A DNA stretch of 16,572 nt from Campylobacteraceae bacterium (GTDB lineage: Bacteria; Campylobacterota; Campylobacteria; Campylobacterales; Sulfurovaceae), in assembly GCA_027030605.1 (NCBI GenBank), contig JALVEV010000026.1, positions 1-16,572 of the forward strand, read 5' to 3'. The first letter of the stretch is position 1; each line of letters opens with the position of its first letter. The notes under the pieces are model-generated. The model saw only the letters and a program-made list of their open reading frames with translations, had not been told where the DNA came from and did not search any database. Made by a program: the position numbers and the translations under genes. Below, piece by piece: positions 7,230-13,894 of this stretch.

Positions 7230-8107
7230 GTATCGCAAGAGGCAATATTACCACTGCGTATGCCTCTTTTGAACCACTCAACCCTTTGAGCAGATGAACC
7301 ATGAGTAAATGCATCTGGAACAACATACCCTTGTGCCTGTTTTTGTAAGGTATCATCACCAATAGCAGAAGCAGCATTAAGTGCCTCTTCAATGTCACCT
7401 TTTTCTAAACTACCAAAGAGTTTATCTTCATAGTGAGCCCAAACACCAGCATAACAGTCAGCTTGTAGTTCAACACGAACTTGTAGTTTGTTTGCTCCTG
7501 CTTGACCACGAGCCTGTTGTTTCATACGTTGAACTTTAGAGAGTGTACCCTCCATATTTTGAATATGGTGACCAATCTCATGAGCTAAGACATAGGCTTC
7601 AGCAAAATCTCCACCTGCTTTATGTTTTCTCTTTAGCTCATCAAAAAATCCTAAATCAAGATAGACCTTTTGGTCATTAGGGCAGTAAAAAGGTCCCATC
7701 TGTGCAGAGGCATGACCACAACCACTTCTAGTTGAGCCACGATAGATAACAAGAGTTGGCTCTTTATATGTTGCTCCATGCTCTCTAAATATCTTTCCCC
7801 ATACCTTTTCTGTATCCCCTAAGATGGTTGATATAAAACGTTTCTGTTTCTCATCGGTTGCTTTATTGATAGGAGTAGATGAACCACCTCCCATAAGAGA
7901 ACCAAGAGGGTTATAGCCAGAGAAGTAGGCGATTGCACCTACGGCAATGATTGCCCAACCAAATTTAGTTCTTAACAAAGGTTTAACAATAGGCCATAAG
8001 AACATAATGGTTCCCATAGAGGGCATCCCTCGTCCTCCTCCACTAAAACCACCTTGACCACGTCTATCTTCAACATTACGACTCTCGTCTCTATCTTCCC
8101 ATCTCAT
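7220..8107 (-). CDS. ypfJ: YpfJ-family neutral zinc metallopeptidase, membrane-anchored
   Basis: A 295-residue protein of the YpfJ putative neutral zinc metallopeptidase family. After a polar, Gly/Arg-rich N terminus there is one membrane segment (about residues 45-65, FGWAIIAVGAIAYFSGY). The peptidase domain follows. The zincin motif HEIGHH lies in AYVLAHEIGHHIQNMEG, and the downstream acidic motif VELQADCYAGVWAHY supplies a likely third ligand. Family landmarks YRGSTRSGCGHA, GPFYCPNDQKVYLD and the C-terminal FTHGSSAQRVEWF are all present. The substrate is unknown; the catalytic domain probably faces the periplasm. It has an extended -10 promoter (8135-8143) and an AGGAG site before ATG 8107. 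It is divergent from dnaX. Confidence 0.93.
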   Translation of the reverse strand: MRWEDRDESRNVEDRRGQGGFSGGGRGMPSMGTIMFLWPIVKPLLRTKFGWAIIAVGAIAYFSGYNPLGSLMGGGSSTPINKATDEKQKRFISTILGDTEKVWGKIFREHGATYKEPTLVIYRGSTRSGCGHASAQMGPFYCPNDQKVYLDLGFFDELKRKHKAGGDFAEAYVLAHEIGHHIQNMEGTLSKVQRMKQQARGQAGANKLQVRVELQADCYAGVWAHYEDKLFGSLEKGDIEEALNAASAIGDDTLQKQAQGYVVPDAFTHGSSAQRVEWFKRGIRSGNIASCDTGI

Positions 8108-8134
8108 TAATGCTCCTAAAAATTATTTTAACAA

Positions 8135-8143
8135 ATTATATCA
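8135..8143 (-). promoter_or_regulatory. Extended -10 promoter of ypfJ
   Basis: The minus strand reads TGATATAAT, a perfect TGN-TATAAT extended -10. It predicts a start near 8128 and a 20-nt leader containing AGGAG before ATG 8107. Confidence 0.55.
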
Positions 8144-8153
8144 AAAGTTAAAT

Positions 8154-8182
8154 TTGACTACAATATTAAAAGTTATTAACAT
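8154..8182 (+). promoter_or_regulatory. Probable promoter of the dnaX operon
   Basis: TTGACT (8154-8159, 5/6 to the -35 consensus) is separated by 17 bp from TAACAT (8177-8182, a weak -10), giving a start near 8189. A perfect inverted repeat TTAAC-ATCA-GTTAA (8176-8189) overlaps the -10 and start and could be an operator, though its arms are only 5 bp. Confidence 0.4.
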
Positions 8183-8205
8183 CAGTTAACACAGAGGAGT
8201 CATGA

Positions 8206-9975
8206 GTGTCATTAGCATTAGCAAGAAAGTATCGTCCAGCAACCTTTGATGATTTAATCGGTCAAGAGGCTGTCTCTCAAACCTTATCTATGGCATTAGA
8301 GAGTGACCGACTTTCACATGCCTATCTCTTTTCAGGTCTTAGAGGTTCAGGTAAAACTTCAACAGCTCGTATCTTTGCTAAAGCTCTTCTTTGTGAACAA
8401 GGGACAACTTCTCACCCTTGTGGTGTTTGTGAACACTGTGTTATGGCGTTAGAGTCACGACATATGGACATTATAGAGATGGATGCAGCTTCTAATCGTA
8501 AAATAGATGATATACGAGAACTGATAGAACACACAAAGTACAAACCATCTACAGCACGATATAAAATCTTTATTATAGATGAGGTTCATATGTTGACTAA
8601 AGAGGCATTTAATGCCCTCTTAAAGACCCTAGAGGAGCCTCCACCATACGTTAAGTTTATCTTGGCAACCACTGACCCTCTAAAGCTTCCTGCGACCATT
8701 TTAAGCCGTACACAGCACTTTAGGTTTCGAAATATCCCTCAATCTGTTGTGGCAAAACATTTAGCACACATCTTAAACCTAGAGGGTGTTGAGTATGAAC
8801 AACCTGCATTAGATATTATCGCTCGTTCGGGAGCAGGTTCTGTGCGTGACTCTTTAACTCTTTTAGACCAAGCAATTGTCTACTCAAAAAATTTTATTAA
8901 CGTGACTACAGTTACCAAGATGTTAGGGATTATTGAACCCTCAATATTAGAAGAGCTTATTAACCATGTTTTAGAGCGAAATCAGAGTGAGATTCTAGCT
9001 TTTATCAATTCAGCAGTAGAGTTTGAAGCTGAAATGGTAATAGATGAGTTAATGCTCTACTTAAAAGAGATACTCCTTAGTGGTTCACAACAAATAACCC
9101 CTATGATTATAGAGCGTTTCTTTAGAGTTTTGGCAGAGTCAAAGTCGCTTCTAAATATGGGAGCAGATGGACAGTTTGTTCTCTCTTTGACTCTCTTTAA
9201 GATGATGGAGGCGTTGCAGATTAAAGATATTGATGGAATGATTCGTACTTTAGAGCAGGAGCTTTCTGGGGTACAAATCTCACCTGAGTCTGTAGTAAAG
9301 GTAGAGAGAGAGGTTATAAAAGAAGCACCTAAAGTAGAAGAGGTAGTACCTGAACCTATCTCTGAATCAATTATTGAAGAGCCAGTTGTTGTTCAAGAAC
9401 CAATCATAGAGAAACCTCTTGACAAAGGTGCGAAACTTTTTGAAGCACTTATAGATAAGATGTACGATAGAAACTATGAGCTTGGTGAGTGTTTTAAGTA
9501 TAGTATTGAGTATATCTCTTTTGAGAACAATCTCTTGACATGGGAATCCTCTGCAACAGCAGAGCAGAAGACTCTACTTAAAAACAACTGGATGACCATT
9601 AGAACTTTTGTTCAAGAGATTTTTGGCTACGAAACCAAAATCAAAAATGTCTCAAAGGAGTTACCCTCCCCAGTAGGGGTATCTGAATCTAATGCTACTG
9701 AGTTAGCGAGGTTAAAGCCATCGGAATCGGAGTGTTTACACCCGAACAACTCCATAGAAGAACCTATCTCAATGATAGAGGATGAGGTACTTAATCAGCC
9801 AATGGTTAAGCAAGAAGAGGAGATGCCCATGAAGAGTTCCTGTGTTGCTCCTGATGATGGTGGAACAGAGGCAGAAAAAGAGAAAGATGAGAGAACTATT
9901 TTAGATGAGCCAATGGTGGCGAAAGCGTTGGAGCTATTTGCTCCTAAAAAAGTAAGAGTTAAACGGAAAGGATAG
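8206..9975 (+). CDS. dnaX: DNA polymerase III subunit tau/gamma (DnaX)
   Basis: A 589-residue clamp-loader ATPase that opens and loads the sliding clamp at the replication fork. Visible are LARKYRP at the start, Walker A GLRGSGKT (44-51), the zinc module cysteines C63, C72, C75 and C78, Walker B IIDEVHML, and the arginine-finger motif as LSRTQHF (usually SRC). The GTG at 8206 is the only possible start, because an in-frame TGA directly precedes it. AGAGGAG (8193-8199) is well spaced for it, while the out-of-frame ATG at 8202 is too close. After the ATPase and collar domains come an acidic linker (about 365-405) and a second domain (about 405-480). An expanded linker (484-575) follows, then a conserved-looking tail (MVAKALELFAPKKVRVKRKG). 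I saw no convincing frameshift site for a separate gamma form. It heads an operon with the next three genes. Confidence 0.96.
   Translation: MSLALARKYRPATFDDLIGQEAVSQTLSMALESDRLSHAYLFSGLRGSGKTSTARIFAKALLCEQGTTSHPCGVCEHCVMALESRHMDIIEMDAASNRKIDDIRELIEHTKYKPSTARYKIFIIDEVHMLTKEAFNALLKTLEEPPPYVKFILATTDPLKLPATILSRTQHFRFRNIPQSVVAKHLAHILNLEGVEYEQPALDIIARSGAGSVRDSLTLLDQAIVYSKNFINVTTVTKMLGIIEPSILEELINHVLERNQSEILAFINSAVEFEAEMVIDELMLYLKEILLSGSQQITPMIIERFFRVLAESKSLLNMGADGQFVLSLTLFKMMEALQIKDIDGMIRTLEQELSGVQISPESVVKVEREVIKEAPKVEEVVPEPISESIIEEPVVVQEPIIEKPLDKGAKLFEALIDKMYDRNYELGECFKYSIEYISFENNLLTWESSATAEQKTLLKNNWMTIRTFVQEIFGYETKIKNVSKELPSPVGVSESNATELARLKPSESECLHPNNSIEEPISMIEDEVLNQPMVKQEEEMPMKSSCVAPDDGGTEAEKEKDERTILDEPMVAKALELFAPKKVRVKRKG
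9657..9753. repeat. Foreign-looking in-frame insert in the dnaX linker, bounded by inverted 6-mers
   Basis: This 97-bp stretch starts with GGAGTT (9657-9662) and ends with its inverted copy AACTCC (9748-9753). Inside are two small hairpins, CCCC-AGTA-GGGG (9668-9679) and GTGT-TT-ACAC (9733-9742). Codons rare elsewhere in the window cluster here (GCG, AGG, two TCG, CCG), as do CG dinucleotides. It encodes residues of about 484-516 of DnaX, reading ELARLKPSESECLHPNN in part. It could be a small dispersed palindromic element tolerated in a flexible linker. Confidence 0.45.
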
Positions 9976-9982
9976 ATAAAAA

Positions 9983-10258
9983 ATGACTCAAGAAGCAAGA
10001 GTAGAAAAGTTTGAACAGGAGTTACTACCAAAAGTAAAAGATGCTTTTGTAGAGGTGATGAACTATATAGAAGAGAAAAAGTTACCATCAGCTTATGCAG
10101 TCTGTTTAAGTAGTTATGTTGAAAATTTTGTAACAGGTAAAGCCTTAAAATGGAAAGAGCATTGCAAGGAGTATGGTGTAGAGATGGATTTTCCAGAGTT
10201 AACAGAGGCTTTAGAGAAGATAGAGAGCCTAGATGAACATGTCAAAGAGTTTGCATAA
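9983..10258 (+). CDS. Small hypothetical protein, 91 aa, in the dnaX-coaX operon
   Basis: I recognise no family. The 91-residue product is soluble, charged and probably all-helical, with no signal peptide or membrane segment. Two cysteines (AYAVCLSSYVENF and EHCKEYGVEMDF) are present. Its ribosome-binding site (AAAGGA) overlaps the end of dnaX and the gap is only 7 bases. coaX follows three bases after its stop. The tight spacing on both sides and good coding character support a real, cotranslated gene, but its role cannot be read from the neighbours, which belong to replication and coenzyme A synthesis. Confidence 0.8.
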   Translation: MTQEARVEKFEQELLPKVKDAFVEVMNYIEEKKLPSAYAVCLSSYVENFVTGKALKWKEHCKEYGVEMDFPELTEALEKIESLDEHVKEFA

Positions 10259-10261
10259 GTA

Positions 10262-10882
10262 ATGCTTTTAGCCGACATAGGAAACAGTAGAGTACACATC
10301 TATAATGGTGATGAGGTTGTTCACCTCTCTCATAAAGAGGCAATTGAGCAGTATAGCAACCAAGAGTTAAAATACATTACCGTAAAACACCAACTCAAAG
10401 AGCAGTTAAAGAGCCTAGAGAAGTGGGAAAATATCTCTGAGCTTATGCAGATAGAGGGTCAATACTCAACTATGGGAATTGACCGTAAAGCTTTATGTCT
10501 CTCTCACAAAAGAGGCATATTTGTAAGTGCAGGTTCTGCCATTACTGTTGATGTGGTAGAGGAGGGTAAATACCTTGGTGGTTTTTTACTTCCAGGGTTA
10601 AGCGCTTATATAGATGCTTATGCCTCTATATCTCCTGCTCTAAAAACAGAACTAAACCCACAAGTATCTCTCAATGAGTTACCAAAAACAACCCAAGATG
10701 CAATAAGTTTTGGTATAATCGCCTCCATAAAAACACTCATAGAAAAACATCAAGCCAACAAACAACTCTATATATCGGGTGGTGATGGTAAGTTGTTAAG
10801 TCAATTTTTTACCAATGCCTTTTTTGATGAGACGCTTATTTTTCAGGGAATGAGAAATGCGATAAATAAAGGAAAGAATTAA
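10262..10882 (+). CDS. coaX: Type III pantothenate kinase
   Basis: A 206-residue ASKHA-fold kinase that phosphorylates pantothenate with ATP, the first step of coenzyme A synthesis. Motifs in order: the phosphate-binding DIGNSR (residues 5-10), GIDR in the middle (the usual GxDR, with the catalytic Asp), AGSAITVDVV (the GTA.T.D motif variant), LGGFLLPGL and ISGGDG. Its length fits the short CoaX proteins of Campylobacterota rather than the ~255-residue ones of Firmicutes. There is no obvious ribosome-binding site before the ATG, which lies three bases after the preceding stop, so translation is probably coupled. The stop overlaps the next start (TAATG). Confidence 0.93.
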   Translation: MLLADIGNSRVHIYNGDEVVHLSHKEAIEQYSNQELKYITVKHQLKEQLKSLEKWENISELMQIEGQYSTMGIDRKALCLSHKRGIFVSAGSAITVDVVEEGKYLGGFLLPGLSAYIDAYASISPALKTELNPQVSLNELPKTTQDAISFGIIASIKTLIEKHQANKQLYISGGDGKLLSQFFTNAFFDETLIFQGMRNAINKGKN

Positions 10883-11577
10883 TGTCTAACGCCTTAGACC
10901 TTTACGCCAAAGTAGAAGACCTCTTAGGGGTTAATGAAGTAACTCCTATTTTAAATGAATACTATTATGAAGCTTTAGAGAAGATGACCTTTAATAGTTT
11001 ACTAGATGTCGGTTGTGGTTCAGGTGGCTTCTTAGAACAAATCTCTAAACTCTACCCCAATGTTCAAGCTAAAGGAATTGACCTTAGCAGTGTTATGGTA
11101 GAGATGACAAAGAAAAAAGGTTTAGATGCAGATTGTATAGACCTATGTAAAGTGGAAGAGAAGTATGAGGTTATTACTGCTATTTTTGATATGGTAAACT
11201 ACTTAGACCATAAAAATATTAAACGCTTTTTTCGTTGTGTAGAGGAGCGACTAGAAAAGGGTGGACACTTCATTTGTGACATTAACACACTTTACGCTTT
11301 TAAAGTCATTGCAGCAGGTTCATTCATAAAAGATGGAGATGACCGTTTTGTTACTATAGACTCCGACTATGTTGAGGAGGATGGAGAGTACTTTATGGAC
11401 TTTACACTTTTTGAAAAGGTAGGAGAGTATTTTAAAAAGTCGCAAGACTCCATTACCCAATACTTCTACACTGTGCCAGAGATTCAGAAATTAACCAAGA
11501 TGAAGTTGGTCTCTAAAACAGCGATTTCAATCTATAGTCATGAGTCTGAGAAGTATTTTTTAGTCTTTAAAAAATAG
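10882..11577 (+). CDS. Class I SAM-dependent methyltransferase
   Basis: A 231-residue Rossmann-fold methyltransferase. Motif I (SAM-binding) is LLDVGCGSGGFLEQ around residues 38-51, followed by the acidic loop GIDLSSVMVEM. The post-motif region is VITAIFDMVNYL, and KGGHFICDINTLYAF matches the strand carrying motif III. The C-terminal half (HFICDIN to YFLVFKK) is a substrate domain like that of small-molecule methyltransferases; the substrate is not evident. The ATG shares its A with the coaX stop, so the two are translationally coupled. It is the last gene of the dnaX operon, and an AT-rich hairpin follows the stop. Confidence 0.88.
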   Translation: MSNALDLYAKVEDLLGVNEVTPILNEYYYEALEKMTFNSLLDVGCGSGGFLEQISKLYPNVQAKGIDLSSVMVEMTKKKGLDADCIDLCKVEEKYEVITAIFDMVNYLDHKNIKRFFRCVEERLEKGGHFICDINTLYAFKVIAAGSFIKDGDDRFVTIDSDYVEEDGEYFMDFTLFEKVGEYFKKSQDSITQYFYTVPEIQKLTKMKLVSKTAISIYSHESEKYFLVFKK

Positions 11578-11578
11578 A

Positions 11579-11604
11579 AAAAAGAGAAATTCTTTCTTCT
11601 TTTT
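11579..11604. terminator. AT-rich hairpin after the methyltransferase gene
   Basis: AAAAAGAGAAA (11579-11589) pairs with TTTCTTCTTTTT (11593-11604): an 11-bp stem with one bulged T and a 3-nt loop. The U-rich right arm suits termination of the dnaX operon. Read on the minus strand it is followed by a T-rich run, so it could also have terminated the multicopper oxidase gene whose relic lies just beyond. The stem is almost all A-T, so strength is uncertain. Confidence 0.4.
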
Positions 11605-11613
11605 CATCTCTCT

Positions 11614-11682
11614 TTACTCAACAGTAAACTGCTCCATCATTCCAGCATCTTCATTCTCCAAAAAGTGATAGTGGTACATTAG
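11614..11682 (-). pseudogene. C-terminal relic of a multicopper oxidase
   Basis: The minus strand here reads as the last 22 codons of a multicopper oxidase: LMYHYHFLENEDAGMM, then EQFTVE and a TAA stop (11616-11614). The family signature at this place is HCHxxEHEDxGMM. Here the type 1 copper Cys has become Tyr and the following ligand His has become Asn, each reachable by one base change. Upstream of Leu (11682) the reading continues open for a while, but without resemblance to the family; it runs into the gpsA promoter and gene. There is no start codon or room for an enzyme. I read it as the decayed 3' end of a lost gene. Confidence 0.7.
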
Positions 11683-11697
11683 TTTAGGCAAAAAATT

Positions 11698-11706
11698 TGC
11701 TATAAT
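11698..11706 (+). promoter_or_regulatory. Extended -10 promoter of gpsA
   Basis: TGCTATAAT is a perfect TGN-TATAAT extended -10. The predicted start near 11713 leaves a 23-nt leader with AAGG before ATG 11736. It lies immediately beside the multicopper oxidase relic. Confidence 0.65.
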
Positions 11707-11735
11707 TTGACAATTTATTATAAGGTAGCTAATAG

Positions 11736-12623
11736 ATGAAGATAGCAATTATAGGTGCAGGGAAATGGGGTCAGGCACTCTACCATGCTTTTAGTCAAAA
11801 CAACGATGTAGTCATAACCTCACGCTCAACAAAAGATATTAAAAACTTTGTTTCACTCGATGAAGCACTCTCTTATGAGTATCTGGTTATGGCGATACCT
11901 GCTCAAGCTGTTCGTTCATGGATGGAGGAGAACTTTGAAGATAGAGGACAAAAACTTTTAGTCGCAGCAAAGGGAATAGAGACCTCAACAGGTGCTTTTC
12001 TAAATGAAGTTTACGGTTCATTTGTTTCAGATAATAGGTTGGCGTTTATATCTGGTCCATCATTTGCAGCAGAGGTTCAGAAGTCTCTACCTACAGCACT
12101 TATAATCTCTTCAGCTAACTTAGAACTAGCAGAGAAGTTTGTTAAAGCTCTACCCTCATTTATTAAAGGTTATGTAGATTACGATGTAGTAGGTGCAGAG
12201 GTAGCAGGGGCTTATAAAAATGTCATTGCCATTGCAGGGGGTGTTTGTGATGGATTAGAACTTGGAAATAATGCTCGTGCAGCATTGATTTCACGAGGTT
12301 TAGTTGAGATGACACGTTTTGGAGAACACTTTGGTGCTAAAACCGAGACCTTTTTGTCTTTGGGTGGAGCAGGAGACCTGTTTTTAACTGCCTCTTCTGT
12401 GCTTTCACGAAACTATCGTGTTGGGTTGGGTTTGTCTAAAGGTAAAAGTTTAGAGAAGATTTTAGAGGAGTTGGGTGAAGTAGCAGAGGGAATTCCTACT
12501 ACTAAGGCACTCTATACTATTGCTCAAAAAGAGAACATCTATCTACCTATTGCCAATGAAGTCTATAATATGTTAGAGGGGAAAGACCCTTTGGCTTGTG
12601 TACAAGATTTGCTTAATGATTAA
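11736..12623 (+). CDS. gpsA: NAD(P)+-dependent glycerol-3-phosphate dehydrogenase
   Basis: A 295-residue enzyme that reduces dihydroxyacetone phosphate to sn-glycerol-3-phosphate, the backbone of membrane phospholipids. The N-terminal Rossmann domain opens with IIGAGKWGQALYHAF (GxGxWG). ISGPSFAAEV is the typical middle motif. The catalytic Lys lies in GAYKNVIAIAGGVCDGL, and GNNARAALISRGLVEM plus LSLGGAGDLFLT form the substrate-binding half. The length is slightly below the usual 310-340 but all landmarks are present. It has its own extended -10 promoter. Its last 8 bases overlap the start of the next gene. Confidence 0.96.
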   Translation: MKIAIIGAGKWGQALYHAFSQNNDVVITSRSTKDIKNFVSLDEALSYEYLVMAIPAQAVRSWMEENFEDRGQKLLVAAKGIETSTGAFLNEVYGSFVSDNRLAFISGPSFAAEVQKSLPTALIISSANLELAEKFVKALPSFIKGYVDYDVVGAEVAGAYKNVIAIAGGVCDGLELGNNARAALISRGLVEMTRFGEHFGAKTETFLSLGGAGDLFLTASSVLSRNYRVGLGLSKGKSLEKILEELGEVAEGIPTTKALYTIAQKENIYLPIANEVYNMLEGKDPLACVQDLLND

Positions 12624-13056
12624 ATTTATAAGAAAAAAGATAAAAAAGTTTTTTAGAGAATTTCTGCTCTATCATAACAGTTCGTTGGAGTATCGAGCCA
12701 AAGTTTTAACCCTTGTTGTGGCTGTAAATCAAAAGATTACCCCTTGTGAAGAGGAGCTACTTTACCAAACAGCTTGTAAGATTTATAATCAAGATGAGGA
12801 GCGTTCAGAGATACTGGTTGAGACGGTAAAAGAGTATTTTCAAAAAATTGTTACTAATAATGGTTTAGATTTTGAGCATCTTATTTTTGATGTTGAGAAA
12901 GAGACAAAAGCTGTTAAGCGTTTTGCTCAAAAGATAGATATTGAGCTGTTAATGGAGTTTCAAAAGTGTATTGATGATGAAGAGGATAGAATCTATCAGC
13001 TAAGAGTTATTGAGTTCTTAGCTGATTTGAAAGAGCGTTATACTCTAGCTCAATAG
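12616..13056 (+). CDS. Small helical hypothetical protein, possibly TerB-like
   Basis: From ATG 12616 the product is 146 residues; a GTG at 12598 would add six. I prefer the ATG, which overlaps the gpsA stop by 8 bases as in coupled genes. A basic N terminus (IRKKIKKFFREF) precedes a helical body. The stretch EYRAKVLTLVVAVNQKITPCEEELLYQTACKIY, split here for description at KITPCEEE, has the helix-turn-helix spacing and acidic loop of TerB/DjlA-N domains. That assignment is tentative and made by eye. No signal peptide or membrane segment is seen. Its 3' end overlaps the convergent YqeY-family gene by 12 bases. Confidence 0.75.
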   Translation: MIKFIRKKIKKFFREFLLYHNSSLEYRAKVLTLVVAVNQKITPCEEELLYQTACKIYNQDEERSEILVETVKEYFQKIVTNNGLDFEHLIFDVEKETKAVKRFAQKIDIELLMEFQKCIDDEEDRIYQLRVIEFLADLKERYTLAQ

Positions 13057-13491
13057 GGCTTTTACGCATACATTAATGCGTCCACCATCTGCTCTGCTAC
13101 CAATAGTCTTTTTAGCTGTACCCATCACTTTTCCCATATCTTTCATAGAGGTAGCACCTACAGAAGCTATAATCTCTTTTAAAACCTCCTCTAGCTCCTC
13201 ATCACTCATAGGTTCAGGTAGGTAGGACTTTACAATAGCAAGTTCAGCTCTCTCTTGCTCTACTAAGTCTTCTCTACCTGCCTCTTGAAACTGTTTCATT
13301 GCATCTTCACGCTGTTTAGCATATTTCATTAAGATGGCTTCAACATCAGCATCGGTCACCTCACGTCTCTCATTGACCTCAATATCTTTAATAGCGACTT
13401 GAATATTTCTTAAGGTATTACGTTTTTGAACATCTTTAGCTCTCATTGCCTCTTTTATGTCAGATTTAATCTGTGCATTTAAATTACTCAT
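13045..13491 (-). CDS. yqeY: GatB/YqeY domain protein
   Basis: A 148-residue stand-alone YqeY protein. The family resembles the C-terminal tail of GatB, which in the amidotransferase touches Gln-tRNA, so a tRNA-linked role is often proposed but is not proven. Landmarks are the helical start LNAQIKSDIKEAMRAKD, RNTLRNIQVAIKDIE, YAKQREDAMKQFQEAGR, IVKSYLPEPMSDEEL and the C-terminal DMGKVMGTAKKTIGSRADG. The length is normal. AGGA lies upstream of the ATG, and the minus-strand TATAAT at 13530-13525 is its likely -10. It is divergent from the 90-residue gene and overlaps the convergent gene at its 3' end. Confidence 0.93.
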   Translation of the reverse strand: MSNLNAQIKSDIKEAMRAKDVQKRNTLRNIQVAIKDIEVNERREVTDADVEAILMKYAKQREDAMKQFQEAGREDLVEQERAELAIVKSYLPEPMSDEELEEVLKEIIASVGATSMKDMGKVMGTAKKTIGSRADGGRINVCVKALLS

Positions 13492-13524
13492 ATTATTTTC
13501 CTAATTGTATAGTTATTGGGCAAA

Positions 13525-13537
13525 ATTATACTATAAT
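13525..13537. promoter_or_regulatory. Symmetric bidirectional promoter core
   Basis: ATTATA-C-TATAAT is a perfect 13-bp palindrome. It gives a consensus -10 on the minus strand (13530-13525, serving yqeY, start near 13518) and another on the plus strand (13532-13537, serving the 90-residue gene, start near 13544). The two hexamers are one base apart, so polymerase could engage only one at a time. Confidence 0.6.
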
Positions 13538-13542
13538 TCACT

Positions 13543-13815
13543 ATGAGTAAAATAACAATAGAAGAGAAAACCTTTAATTTAAAAGAGATTAAGCAGTTGT
13601 ACCCTGCTGTTATTATAAAAACTGGATATAAAGATGAGACAACTGAGATGAGTTTAGAGTGGATTGAAGTTGAATCAAAAGGTCGTGTTGATGTTGTAGG
13701 GTATGGAATCTATATTATTACCTCAGATGAAGAGAAACATGTTTTTAAATATGCAGATAGAGAAGAACTTGATGAGGCAATTGGTAAGTTGGCTACTCAA
13801 ATTAACAAGCAGTGA
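13543..13815 (+). CDS. Small hypothetical protein, 90 aa, possibly leaderless
   Basis: I recognise no family. The 90-residue product is acidic and soluble, and looks alpha/beta: short strands (AVIIKTG, SLEWIEV, VVGYGIYIITS) then a C-terminal helix (REELDEAIGKLATQI). An in-frame TAA at 13534-13536 rules out a longer form. There is no ribosome-binding site before the ATG. Instead a perfect TATAAT ends only 5 bases upstream, which places the transcription start at or next to the ATG. The mRNA may therefore be leaderless. It is divergent from yqeY across a 51-bp gap and is followed by the TPR gene after 79 bases. Confidence 0.75.
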   Translation: MSKITIEEKTFNLKEIKQLYPAVIIKTGYKDETTEMSLEWIEVESKGRVDVVGYGIYIITSDEEKHVFKYADREELDEAIGKLATQINKQ

Positions 13816-13894
13816 TATTACTTTAAAATCTTTAGAATAAAGCCCTTTTCTAAGCAATATTAGTCTATTATGTGACTCTTAAACAGGAGCAACT

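Noticed and set aside
9940..9955. A-rich run CCTAAAAAAGTAAG near the end of dnaX as a programmed -1 frameshift site for making gamma
   Set aside because: In frame it reads CCT AAA AAA GTA, so the X XXY YYZ pattern is not met, and it lies about 12 codons before the stop, too late to produce a gamma-like product.
9795..10088. Open reading frame on the minus strand across the dnaX end and the next gene
   Set aside because: It is the antisense shadow of two well-supported genes, is Ser/Leu-rich as expected for such shadows, and has no motif.
11683..11735. Further upstream part of the multicopper oxidase relic
   Set aside because: The frame stays open for some codons (ANFLPK before LMYHYH) but shows no resemblance to the family, and the bases are explained by the gpsA promoter and leader.
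13833..13855. Possible hairpin AGAATAAAG/CTTTTCT after the 90-residue gene as a terminator
   Set aside because: The arms need bulges and leave a loop of about two bases, with no T-tract following.
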